64,000 nt of DNA from positions 124,001 to 188,000 of the forward strand of contig JAEBDY010000013.1 in NCBI GenBank assembly GCA_049997955.1, written 5' to 3'. This document shows, piece by piece, positions 41,606-49,343 of the stretch (positions are counted from its first letter, which is position 1; each line of letters opens with the position of its first letter). The DNA is from Umezawaea sp049997955. Its GTDB lineage: Bacteria; Actinomycetota; Actinomycetes; Mycobacteriales; Pseudonocardiaceae. The notes beneath the pieces were generated by a model. That model saw only the letters and a list, made by a program, of their open reading frames with translations, was not told where the DNA came from and searched no databases. Position numbers and translations under genes: made by a program.

Positions 41606-42220
41606 GTGACCAGTTCCACCCCGCTGCGCCGTCAACCGGTGCAGCAACGGAGCGCCAAACGCGTAGAGCGGATGCTCGAAGCGTGCGCCTCGCTGATCGA
41701 GGAAGTCGGCTACGACGGGGTGACGACAACACTCATCGCCGAACGCGCGGGTGTTGCAGTCGGCTCTCTCTACCAGTTCTTCCCGGACAAGCGCGCGGTG
41801 GTGCAAGCCCTGACCATGCGCAACCTGGACAAGTTCATGGACACCATCACCGCCAGGTTCGCCAAGACACCCCTCGAACACTGGTGGGACGCCGTCGACA
41901 CGATCTTCGACGCCTACGTCGGCATGCACCGCGACGTGCCCGCGTTCAGCAAGGTGCGGTTCGGCGACGCCGTCGACATGCGCCTGCTGGACGACAAGCG
42001 GGACAACAACGCGGTCATCTCCGACCGGATGGTGGAGCTCATCGCCGCGAAGTTCGGCATCCCGCTGGACGAACTCCAGCTGCCGATCGCGGTCGCCGTC
42101 CAAGCCGCGGACGGCGTGCTCGACCTCGCGTTCCGCATCGATCCGAACGGTGAGCAGCGCGTGCTGGACGAGGCAAAGTCCCTCATCCGCGGCTACCTGT
42201 CGACCCGACTGCCCAAGTGA
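41606..42220 (+). CDS. TetR-family regulator
   Basis: Repressor-type regulator of 204 residues. The DNA-binding helices are at about 20-65 (EVGYDGVTTTLIAERAGVAVGSLYQFF). The C-terminal ligand domain has no recognisable ligand. GTG at 41606 is chosen because GGAG lies five bases upstream; an in-frame ATG at 41573 lacks a ribosome site. Divergent from the glucosidase operon, which it probably controls. Confidence 0.9.
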   Translation: MTSSTPLRRQPVQQRSAKRVERMLEACASLIEEVGYDGVTTTLIAERAGVAVGSLYQFFPDKRAVVQALTMRNLDKFMDTITARFAKTPLEHWWDAVDTIFDAYVGMHRDVPAFSKVRFGDAVDMRLLDDKRDNNAVISDRMVELIAAKFGIPLDELQLPIAVAVQAADGVLDLAFRIDPNGEQRVLDEAKSLIRGYLSTRLPK

Positions 42221-42289
42221 TGAGCGCGGTGCGCTCCGGCCGGGCCCACCGGCCGGAGCGCGACCGCTCAGGAGGACCTGTCCACCGAG

Positions 42290-42425
42290 TTGTACACAGG
42301 CTGTCCACAGGGGTTGTCCACAGCCTCCGGACGGAGACCCATCCCTAGTGGGTCCTGCTCCGACCGACCACTAGGGATAGACGACCAGCACTTGTCCACA
42401 GGGTGAACTGGACCACTTGTCCGCA
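42290..42425 (+). promoter_or_regulatory. Cluster of five DnaA-box-like sites with a central hairpin
   Basis: TTGTACACA (42290), CTGTCCACA (42301), TTGTCCACA (42314), TTGTCCACA (42392) and TTGTCCGCA (42417) all point the same way within 136 bases. TTGTCCACA is the preferred actinobacterial DnaA box. A perfect 11-base inverted repeat (42341-42351 and 42368-42378) sits between the third and fourth. No dnaA or dnaN is near, so this is not oriC. Confidence 0.6.
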
Positions 42426-42436
42426 GGTCAGACCGG

Positions 42437-43624
42437 TCAGCCGAAGTTCTGGCCCTCGCCGCGGTAGGTCGGAACGGTGCGCTCCACGTCGTTGCCGACG
42501 ACCAGGTGGACGTGCGAGAAGCGCTCCGCCAACTCACCCGCTTTGGCGTGACGCATCCACACCCTGTCACCGAGCCGGAGGGCGTCCGCCGACTTGCCCA
42601 CAACCGGCGTCTGGACCTCGCCCGCGCCCTCCATCGAGAGGGTCGCGAGACCGGTCGGCAGGTACGGGCTCGGCTGGCGGTCGGGCGTGGCGGTGCCGGA
42701 GGCGATGTAGCCGCCCGCGAACAGGGTGGCGGTGTTCCGGGCAGGCCTGCGGACGACCGGGAGGGCGTAGAGGAAAGCGGGTTCGGGCTGGAACGCGCGA
42801 TAGGCGTCGAACAGGGTCGGAGCCGCCAGGCCGGAACCGGCGGCGAGTTCGGTCACCGACGGGTCGGACGCCGTCACCTCGAGGCTGCCGGTGCCGCCGC
42901 CGTTCACGAACTCCAGTTCGGCGACCTGCCGAACGGCGGACACGGCGGCGCTTCGGCGTTCGACCAGCTCGGCGGCCGAGCGCTTCTGCATCCAGTGGAC
43001 GACGGCTCCGCGCAGGGGCTTGCCGGGCGGGTTGTCGCCGAGTCCGGCGATCTGGCCCTCGTAGGCCATGACCCCGACGAGCGCGAAGCCGGTGCGACCG
43101 GAGATCTGCCGGGCGATCCTGCCTGCGTCCCGCGCGCTGTGGATCGGTGACCTGCGCGAACCGACGTGCAGACCGGGCAGCGGACGCCAGGAGACGTCGA
43201 GTTCCAGGCAGACGCGGATCGTCGGGTGGTGGGCGCCGAGCGCGGCGTCGATCAGGTCGAGGTGCTCCAGCGAGTCGACCACCAGCGTGACGCGGCGGAG
43301 GGCGACCTCGTCCTTCGCCAAGCGGCGGAGGGCACCGTGGTCGACGGTGGGGTAAGCGACGAGCAGGTCCTCGCTGGTGTCGTGGCCGGACAGCCACAGC
43401 GCCTCGGGCAGCGAGTAGCACATGACGCCCGCGTAGCCGGGCTTCGCGAGTACTCGTTCGAGCAGGTCACGGACCCGGACCGACTTGCTGGCGACCCGGA
43501 TCGGTCGGCCACCGGCGCGGCGGACGAGGTCCGCCGCGTTGTGGTCGAACGCGTCCAGGTCGACGATCGCGAACGGAGGATCGAAGTCCTTCGTAGCCGT
43601 GTCGAGGCGGGTTCGGCGCTGCAT
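42437..43624 (-). CDS. PLP-dependent alanine-racemase-fold enzyme (amino acid deaminase/aldolase type)
   Basis: Fold-type III PLP enzyme of 395 residues. The PLP Lys is in RVASKSVRV at about 47, after the FAIVDLDAFDHNAADLV start. GVMAYEGQIAG and VNGGGTGSLEVT match the phosphate-binding region, and the C-terminal beta domain has the metal-type D-threonine aldolase/D-serine dehydratase features (RVWMRHAKAGELAERF). It is usually annotated amino acid deaminase/aldolase; the substrate is not clear. ATG at 43624 follows TACCGT by six bases, so leaderless. Confidence 0.87.
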   Translation of the reverse strand: MQRRTRLDTATKDFDPPFAIVDLDAFDHNAADLVRRAGGRPIRVASKSVRVRDLLERVLAKPGYAGVMCYSLPEALWLSGHDTSEDLLVAYPTVDHGALRRLAKDEVALRRVTLVVDSLEHLDLIDAALGAHHPTIRVCLELDVSWRPLPGLHVGSRRSPIHSARDAGRIARQISGRTGFALVGVMAYEGQIAGLGDNPPGKPLRGAVVHWMQKRSAAELVERRSAAVSAVRQVAELEFVNGGGTGSLEVTASDPSVTELAAGSGLAAPTLFDAYRAFQPEPAFLYALPVVRRPARNTATLFAGGYIASGTATPDRQPSPYLPTGLATLSMEGAGEVQTPVVGKSADALRLGDRVWMRHAKAGELAERFSHVHLVVGNDVERTVPTYRGEGQNFG

Positions 43625-43677
43625 GGCTTTACGGTACGTCCTCGAGCCTTGAAATGTGAATAGCTTTCACCTACCGT
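43622..43677. promoter_or_regulatory. Divergent promoters sharing a palindromic operator
   Basis: Rightward: TTGAAA (43649-43654), 17-base spacer, TACCGT (43672-43677). Leftward: TACCGT (43636-43631) six bases before the racemase-fold ATG. The palindrome GTGAA-TAGCT-TTCAC (43656-43670) fills the rightward spacer and covers the leftward -35, so one repressor could block both. Confidence 0.55.
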
Positions 43678-43712
43678 GAGTATCGTTCGTCACAGTCCGA
43701 GGAGGGGCGTGC

Positions 43713-45017
43713 ATGAGGGCCCAGTGGACCAACTGGGCGGGCACCGCGTCCGCCTCGCCGCACCGGGTGGAGCACCCGGCCAGCACCGACGCCATCGCGC
43801 ACGCGATCACGTCCGCCCGCGCGGACGGGAGGTCGGTGCGCCCTCGTGGCAGCGGACATTCGTTCTCCGAGATCGCGGTGGCGCCCGGTGTCGCGGTCGA
43901 CCTGAACGCCTGGACCGGAATCATCTCAGCCGACAGCGAGTCCGGCCTGGTCAAAGTGCGTTCGGGAACCACGGTGCGGCAGCTCAACGCAGGCCTCGAA
44001 CGGCTCGGGCTGGCCATGGCGAACCTCGGCGACATCGACGCGCAGACGATCTCCGGAGCCGTCTCGACCGGCACCCACGGGACCGGGGCGAAGCTCGGCG
44101 GGCTGTCCGCCCAGGTCGAGTCGCTCGAACTCGTGCTGGCCGACGGCTCGGTCACCTCGTGCTCGGCGAACGACAACCCCGACCTCTTCAACGCCGCCCG
44201 GCTCGGCCTTGGCGCGCTCGGCGTGATCAGCACGCTCACCCTGCGGTGCGTGCCCGCGTTCGTGCTGCACGCCCGCGAGACCACCGGTCACCTCGACGGG
44301 ATCCTGGAGGAGTTCGACGACCTGACCGCGGTCGAGGACCACGTCGAGTTCCACTGGTTCCTGCACGGCGACGGCGTGCTGGTGAAGCGCAACAACCGGG
44401 TGCCCGCGGACCACGAGGCGAAGCCGCTGTCGAAGCTGCGCCAGTTCTACGAGTACGAGGTCATGGAGAACACCGTCTTCGGCCTCGTCGCCCGGCTCGC
44501 CCGCACGGTGCCGTCGACCGCTCGCCCGCTGAACAAGCTGTGCGCGGCGGCGCTGTCCGAACGGGTCTACAGCGACCAGTCCCACCGCGTCTTCGTGTCA
44601 CCCCGGCGGGTGCGGTTCGTCGAATCCGAGTACGCCGTGCCGCGCGAGGCGCTGCACGAGGTGGTCCGGGAACTGCGGGCGGCGGTCAAGAAGCTCGACC
44701 ACGGCGTGATCGTGCCGGTCGAGGTCCGGACCGCGCAGGGCGACGACATCTGGCTGTCGACCGCGTCCGGCCGCGACTCGGCCTACATCGCGGTGCACCA
44801 GTTCCTCGGCATGCCCTACCGCGAGTACTTCGACGTGTTCGAGCGGATCGCGGGCTCGGTCGGCGGCAGGCCGCACTGGGGCAAGATGCACACGCTCGGG
44901 GCCGAGGCGCTGCGCGAGCGCTACCCGCACTTCGACGACTTCCGCCGCGTGCGGGACGAGGTCGACCCCGAGCACGTCTTCACGAACCCGTACCTGGACC
45001 GGGTGCTGGGCGCCTAG
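43713..45017 (+). CDS. FAD-linked lactone oxidase (D-arabinono-1,4-lactone oxidase type)
   Basis: VAO-type flavoenzyme of 434 residues. The FAD_binding_4 domain occupies about 15-180 (VRPRGSGHSFSEIA, then DIDAQTISGAVSTGTHGTG), and the ALO C-terminal domain about 185-434, ending DEVDPEHVFTNPYLDRVL. Relatives oxidise sugar lactones or alditols. The His of GSGHSFS may carry covalent FAD. ATG at 43713 follows GAGGAGGGG. It overlaps the next convergent gene by CTAG. Confidence 0.92.
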   Translation: MRAQWTNWAGTASASPHRVEHPASTDAIAHAITSARADGRSVRPRGSGHSFSEIAVAPGVAVDLNAWTGIISADSESGLVKVRSGTTVRQLNAGLERLGLAMANLGDIDAQTISGAVSTGTHGTGAKLGGLSAQVESLELVLADGSVTSCSANDNPDLFNAARLGLGALGVISTLTLRCVPAFVLHARETTGHLDGILEEFDDLTAVEDHVEFHWFLHGDGVLVKRNNRVPADHEAKPLSKLRQFYEYEVMENTVFGLVARLARTVPSTARPLNKLCAAALSERVYSDQSHRVFVSPRRVRFVESEYAVPREALHEVVRELRAAVKKLDHGVIVPVEVRTAQGDDIWLSTASGRDSAYIAVHQFLGMPYREYFDVFERIAGSVGGRPHWGKMHTLGAEALRERYPHFDDFRRVRDEVDPEHVFTNPYLDRVLGA

Positions 45018-45643
45018 ACCGGCGCGTCGCCGCTGATCACTTCGAGGGTCCGACCGATCGTCTCCGGCCTGTCCAGCAGGGCGAGCACGACGGCGGCGAC
45101 GTCGGCACGGGGGATCGAGCCCTGCGCCACCTGCTCGGCCAGTTCCACGCGGCCGGTGGCGGGGTCGTCCGTCAGCGCTCCGGGGCGCAGGATCGTCCAG
45201 TCGAGATCCCGCGCCCGCAAGTCCTCTTCGGCGGCGCCCTTCGCCTTCAGGTACACGGCGAACTCAGGCGACACCGACGGGTCGTCGGCCTTGTCGATGC
45301 CCATCGAGCTGATCTGCACGAAGCGCCGCACGCCCGCGTGCTCGGCGGCCGCGGCGAACAGCGCTGCCGCTGCCCTGTCGACGGTGTCCTTGCGCTCCGG
45401 CCCACTTCCGGGTCCCGCGCCTGCGGCGAACACCGCGGCGTCAGCGCCGGTCAGGTATTCGGCCACGGCAGCGACCTCGGCCGTTTCCAGATCGCACTTG
45501 ACGGGTACCGCACCAGCTGTCCACACATCCGAGAAGTGGTCGGGGTTGCGCACCAACGCGGTGGCTGAATCCCCTCTGGCGGCTACGAGCCGCTCCAACT
45601 CCAACGCGATCTTCCCGTGGCCGCCGGCTATCACTACTCGCAT
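45014..45643 (-). CDS. NAD(P)H-binding SDR-like protein
   Basis: Atypical SDR of 209 residues: RVVIAGGHGKIALELERLV gives the GGxGxI-type dinucleotide site, then LVRNPDHFSDV, ADAAVFAAGAGPGSG, QISSMGIDKAD and the DWTILRPGALTDDP motif. It resembles YwnB/NmrA-like reductases. ATG at 45643 follows TACGGT by six bases with no ribosome site, so leaderless. Downstream neighbour overlaps it by four bases. Confidence 0.9.
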   Translation of the reverse strand: MRVVIAGGHGKIALELERLVAARGDSATALVRNPDHFSDVWTAGAVPVKCDLETAEVAAVAEYLTGADAAVFAAGAGPGSGPERKDTVDRAAAALFAAAAEHAGVRRFVQISSMGIDKADDPSVSPEFAVYLKAKGAAEEDLRARDLDWTILRPGALTDDPATGRVELAEQVAQGSIPRADVAAVVLALLDRPETIGRTLEVISGDAPV

Positions 45644-45655
45644 TACCCGACCGTA
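45641..45655 (-). promoter_or_regulatory. Leaderless -10 element of the NAD(P)H-binding protein gene
   Basis: TACGGT-N6-ATG on the minus strand, lying only 3 bases beyond the stop of the upstream gene. Confidence 0.45.
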
Positions 45656-45657
45656 TG

Positions 45658-46275
45658 TCAGGAAGCGGTGGCCAGCACCTGTTCGTAGACCAGTTCGTTC
45701 ACCCAGCGGGTGGTCGCGGTGTCCTCGACCGGCACGTGCTCGTTGCGGCCCGAGACGTCCGTGGTGACGTTCGACTCGGTGTCGGCCATGAGCACCGAGA
45801 CGCCGTAGCGGCGGACGCGGGGCAGGCAGTTGGTCAGGTAGTCGTGCGTGAAGGCGACCGACGTCGGCAGGACGACCGCGGCGTTGCCGTAGCGGGCGAA
45901 CGGCACGGCGGACGCGAGCGCGGTGCGCCAGTGGCGGGCCACGGCGAGAACGCCGACGATCTTGACGGCGGACGGGGGAACCCGGCCCTCCATCTCGGGC
46001 CACACCCAGGTGGACACCGTGGTGCGGTCCGCCTCGGGGCCCGCACCGACGCACACGCGCTCGGCGTGGGCATCGGCCATCAGCTCGGCGACGACGACGA
46101 CTCGGCGACCCATCAGGACCATCTCGGGCAGCACGACCCCGTGCCACCCCAATCGGATGGCCGCGGCCGCGGCGAGCTCCTCGGCGGTGCCGGGAAGTTC
46201 GGGAACCGGAACAGCAGTGGCCGACAGCGCCCGTGTGTCACCGGGTACCGCGATCCGTGCTGGTGTGCTGCTCAC
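45658..46275 (-). CDS. Hypothetical protein (205 aa)
   Basis: Protein of 205 residues that I do not recognise. It looks like an alpha/beta protein: IRLGWHGVVLPEMVLMGRRVVVVAEL (in pieces), VKIVGVLAVARHWRTALAS, AVVLPTSVAFTHDYLTNCLPR. No signal peptide. GTG at 46275 is chosen because GAGGGAGG precedes it by seven bases; ATG at 46299 is the longer option. It lies 14 bases upstream of the SDR-like gene, but that gene has its own -10. Confidence 0.7.
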   Translation of the reverse strand: MSSTPARIAVPGDTRALSATAVPVPELPGTAEELAAAAAIRLGWHGVVLPEMVLMGRRVVVVAELMADAHAERVCVGAGPEADRTTVSTWVWPEMEGRVPPSAVKIVGVLAVARHWRTALASAVPFARYGNAAVVLPTSVAFTHDYLTNCLPRVRRYGVSVLMADTESNVTTDVSGRNEHVPVEDTATTRWVNELVYEQVLATAS

Positions 46276-46621
46276 GCCAGGGCCTCCCTCGGGCATCACG
46301 GTCGGGAAGTCCGCCGTGCTTCGACTCGTGCTCTGGATAATGGGTACCAGGAGGATCGGACCGTGCCTCCGCGTCGACCGGGCCCCTGCGATCGACGGCG
46401 TCGAGCGGTCGGTGACCGGTAGATAGCCCTCTTGGGGAGTTCTGCCCGACGGTGCTGCCGTCCGGGTGACGCCGATGTGGGCGGTTGCTCCGAAAGCCGT
46501 GCTGACAGTAGGCGTGGATCGCCTCCGGTAACCCGCCCGACGGCCGGCGTCCGCTCGACCGCCGAACCGCTTGTCGACCGTTCAGCGCGCCAAATCGACC
46601 GGACGACTCGAGAACAGCTGG
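46276..46621. other. Gene-free stretch
   Basis: No convincing coding frame, RNA or repeat seen. It may hold the promoter of the 205-residue protein (leftward) and debris flanking the pseudogene to its right. Confidence 0.5.
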
Positions 46622-47157
46622 TCAAACGACCACGGCCGGCCTCCCCCGCGCACCGGTCACCTGCGGCGAACCAGCCTCGCCTGCCGCTTCGGCGAGCGGC
46701 GGGTGGCGCTCACCGGGCACCTCCGGCCGACCGCAGGACACCGGTTCCGCCAACCGGCTCAGCGCGTCCGGGGTGCCACCGCGGCCACCGACCGCACGAC
46801 GGACGCGCCCGCCCGTGGCGCCTGCGACGAGCACAGGCGCACCCTTTTTCGGCCTTCAGGGCGTCCACCAGCCGCCCGGCGGTCATTCCGGCGGTACGGG
46901 GGGGCGGCAGGCCGAATCCGGGCTCCAGGGCCGACGTCGAGCACCAGCGGGAACACGTGCCGCACGGAGCCGTCCGCCATCCTGTCCGCGACCTCGCGGC
47001 CGAACGGGTTCACCCCAGCGGCGGCGGGCCGGACGAGTGCACCTGCTGGACCCGGTGCCCGCTCGGGGAGTGCGACCGGCTTCGGCGTTCCGCCGAACTC
47101 CTCCGCCGCGATGACCCCCGTATGGCCTCCGTCACTCGACCGGGTGACTGAGATCAC
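46622..47157 (-). pseudogene. Decayed zinc-type/quinone oxidoreductase (MDR family)
   Basis: On the minus strand the first part reads EEFGGTPKPVALPERAPG, then LVRPAAAGVNPFGREVADRM and SVRHVFPLVLDV, a clear match to the N-terminal GroES-like domain of NADPH:quinone reductases. Homology then switches frame: a second frame near 46835 gives VLVAGATGG (the Rossmann motif) and an end resembling the family terminus (HPPLAEAAGE ... RGRPAVVV). About half of the expected 300 residues is missing, and frames shift at least twice. It is an inactivated remnant. Confidence 0.65.
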
Positions 47158-47375
47158 CCATGCCGGAACCGAATCGAGGAGAGGCGGGACGATCAAGGAA
47201 CTTCGGACTCCCCGACCGGGTCGGGGGTGTCCGGCGAATGGCCCAGCCAGGGCAGACCAATCACCGTCGGGCCCGACCGCGGCGACACCGCGAGCACGGC
47301 GCCCGTGATGATCACCACCAGGACCGCGGCGAAGATCGCAGGTGAGGGCTGGGGAACTGGTTACAGGCGTACATG
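47158..47375. other. Gene-free stretch with an orphan membrane-like frame
   Basis: On the minus strand a short frame without a good start encodes a hydrophobic segment AIFAAVLVVIITGAVLAVSP followed by a hydrophilic end (about 47195-47355). It may be the remnant of a small membrane gene. Nothing else was seen. Confidence 0.3.
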
Positions 47376-47420
47376 CCAGAAGGCCCTTGACCGCGTACTC
47401 TGCGGTCAAGGGCCTTCTGG
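47376..47420 (-). terminator. Hairpin after tRNA-Leu
   Basis: Arms 47376-47394 and 47402-47420 are perfect 19-base complements with loop GTACTCT. It lies 7 bases past the 3' end of the tRNA; there is no T run, as is common for actinobacterial terminators. Confidence 0.8.
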
Positions 47421-47427
47421 ATGAAGA

Positions 47428-47510
47428 TGGGCGAGGGGGGAGTTGAACCCCCACGTCCTTTCGGACACACGGACCTGAACCGTGCGCGTCTGCCATTCCG
47501 CCACTCGCCC
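47428..47510 (-). tRNA. tRNA-Leu (CAG)
   Basis: Class II tRNA of 83 bases on the minus strand: acceptor GGGCGAG/CTCGCCC, D arm with GCGGAATGGCAGACGC, anticodon stem CACGG/CCGTG with loop TTCAGGT (anticodon CAG), long variable arm GTCCGAAAGGAC, T arm GGGGGTTCAACTCCCCC. Discriminator A; no encoded CCA. A tRNA-Leu next to fhaA is conserved in actinobacteria. Confidence 0.97.
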
Positions 47511-47627
47511 GGAGCGACGTGGCAAACACTAGCACGGCCTCCGGACGGGTTACCAATTGGCCCGTGTCCCACCACGTCAGCCCGGATACGATCGGGGTCG
47601 GAGTCAACCGAGTCGGAGGGTGTTGCC

Positions 47628-48830
47628 GTGGGCCTCGTACAGCGCTTCGAGCGCCGTCTCGAAGGCATGGTCGGAAATACCTTTGCGCGCGTGTTCGGCG
47701 GCAACGTCGTCCCGCAGGAAGTAGCGCAGGCACTTCAGCGCGAGGCCGAGAGCAACATCCGCGAGCTCGCGGGTGGCAGACTCCTCGCGCCGAACCACTT
47801 CGTGGTCCTGCTCGGCCCGCAGGACCACGATCGGCTTGCCGGTGACGGGCAGGATGAACTACGCATCACCCAGCTCCTCGGGGACTCCCTCGGAGAGCAC
47901 CTGGCCGAGTTTGGGTGGGATACCTATGGTGACGTCGTAGTCTCCCTGGAGCGCTCCGACGCGCTGCACACCGGACAGTTCCGAACCAGCTCGTCCGTCG
48001 ACCCCGATGTGAAAGTTGCCAGCCGACGGTCAGCACCACCTCGCACCGCAGGAGACCGATCCATGAGCCAGCCTCCCGGCTACGGACAAGGACAGGGCCA
48101 GCCCGGCCACGACCCCTATGGGCAGGGCGGTTACGGCCAACAGCCGCAGCAACCCGGTTACGACCAGGGCTACGGCCAGCAGCCGCAGCAGCCGGGTTAC
48201 GACCAGGGTTACGGCCAGCAGGGCTACGACCAGGGTTACGGCCAGCCGCCCGCCCCCGGTGGTTACGACCAGGGTTACGGGCAGCAGCCCGCCCCCGGTG
48301 GGTACGACCAGGGCTACGGCCAGCAGCCCCAGGGCTACGACCAGGGTTACGGGCAGCAGCCCGCCCCCGCGGGCTACGACCAGGGCTACGGCCAGCAGCC
48401 CGCGCAGGGCTACGACCAGGGTTACGGCCAGCAGGGCTACGACCAGGGCTACGGACAGCAGGGCGGCTACGGCCAGCAGGGCGGTTACCAGGACCCGGCC
48501 GCGGGCTACGCCCCGCCCGCTGTGCAGTCCGGACCCCGCACGCTGAACGCGACGCTGCACCTGGACGACGGTTCGAACCGCACGTATCCGTTGAAGCAGG
48601 GCGGAAACGTGGTCGGTCGCGGGCAGGAAGCAGACTTCCGCCTTCCGGACACCGGGGTCTCCAGGAGGCACCTGGAGATCACGTGGGATGGGCAGAGTGC
48701 AATGCTCGCGGATCTCGGTTCGACCAATGGCACGACAGTGAACGGCACTCCAGTGCAGACTTGGCAGCTCGCGGAAGGCGATGTCGTCCGCATCGGCCAC
48801 TCCTCACTGGTGTTCCGCACGCAAGGCTGA
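47628..48830 (+). CDS. fhaA: FHA-domain protein FhaA
   Basis: Phosphothreonine reader of 400 residues that links PknB signalling to peptidoglycan precursor export. The N-terminal DUF3662 domain (about 1-125) starts GLVQRFERRLEGMVGNTFAR. A linker of about 140 residues holds nine GYDQGYGQ copies in a Gly/Tyr/Gln-rich low-complexity sequence. The C-terminal FHA domain (about 310-400) has VVGRGQEADFRL, SRRHLEI and STNGTTVNG. GTG at 47628 follows GGAGGG. First gene of the fha-pstP-rodA-pbpA-pkn cluster. Confidence 0.96.
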   Translation: MGLVQRFERRLEGMVGNTFARVFGGNVVPQEVAQALQREAESNIRELAGGRLLAPNHFVVLLGPQDHDRLAGDGQDELRITQLLGDSLGEHLAEFGWDTYGDVVVSLERSDALHTGQFRTSSSVDPDVKVASRRSAPPRTAGDRSMSQPPGYGQGQGQPGHDPYGQGGYGQQPQQPGYDQGYGQQPQQPGYDQGYGQQGYDQGYGQPPAPGGYDQGYGQQPAPGGYDQGYGQQPQGYDQGYGQQPAPAGYDQGYGQQPAQGYDQGYGQQGYDQGYGQQGGYGQQGGYQDPAAGYAPPAVQSGPRTLNATLHLDDGSNRTYPLKQGGNVVGRGQEADFRLPDTGVSRRHLEITWDGQSAMLADLGSTNGTTVNGTPVQTWQLAEGDVVRIGHSSLVFRTQG

Positions 48831-48881
48831 GGTCGATACGGGCGTCGGTGACAGCACTCAAGGCAGGAGCGGTTACAACCG

Positions 48882-49343
48882 GTGCCAGAGCTGGTGATGC
48901 AGCTGACCAGAGCAGGTTTCCTCGTCCTGCTGTGGTTGTTCGTGCTGGCCGCACTTCGGGTGGTCCGCTCCGATCTCTACGCTGCCTCGGGATTGCGGGT
49001 CTCAGTGCCCGGCTTCCGAAGAAACGCGGACAAGGCCGCCAAGGGGAACAAGGCCCCCCGGCAACTCGTGGTCACTCACGGGGCGCTGACGGGTACCCGG
49101 ATCTCCCTTGACGGCAGGCCGATCATGATCGGCCGCGCAGACGACTCGACGCTCGTGCTGGACGACGATTTCGCGTCGACCCGGCACGCGCGCATTTCGC
49201 TGCGCGGCACTGACTGGTACGTGGAAGATCTCGGTTCCACGAACGGCACCTACCTAGACCGGGCGAAGGTCACGGCACCACTCCGGGTCCCGCTCGGCTC
49301 TCCGATCCGAATCGGCAAAACGGTGATCGAGCTGCGCTCATGA
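48882..49343 (+). CDS. fhaB: Membrane-anchored FHA protein FhaB (FipA)
   Basis: Protein of 153 residues: one N-terminal membrane span (RAGFLVLLWLFVLAALRVV), a basic linker, and an FHA domain at about 75-150 with MIGRADDSTLVLDDDFAS, TRHARISL and STNGTYLD. It corresponds to FhaB/FipA of mycobacteria, which takes part in septum formation. GTG at 48882 is 51 bases after fhaA. The stop overlaps pstP (ATGA). Confidence 0.96.
   Translation: MPELVMQLTRAGFLVLLWLFVLAALRVVRSDLYAASGLRVSVPGFRRNADKAAKGNKAPRQLVVTHGALTGTRISLDGRPIMIGRADDSTLVLDDDFASTRHARISLRGTDWYVEDLGSTNGTYLDRAKVTAPLRVPLGSPIRIGKTVIELRS

Noticed and set aside
42290..42425. Chromosomal origin (oriC)
   Set aside because: DnaA boxes are few and all in one orientation, no AT-rich region and no dnaA or dnaN nearby; the conserved pkn-crgA-ppiA order puts the origin to the right of the window.
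46432..47308. Plus-strand frames of 239 and 245 codons
   Set aside because: Arg/Pro/Thr-rich shadows opposite the quinone oxidoreductase remnant.
48140..48500. CRISPR array
   Set aside because: The regular repeats have no unique spacers and encode in-frame GYDQGYGQ units of FhaA.
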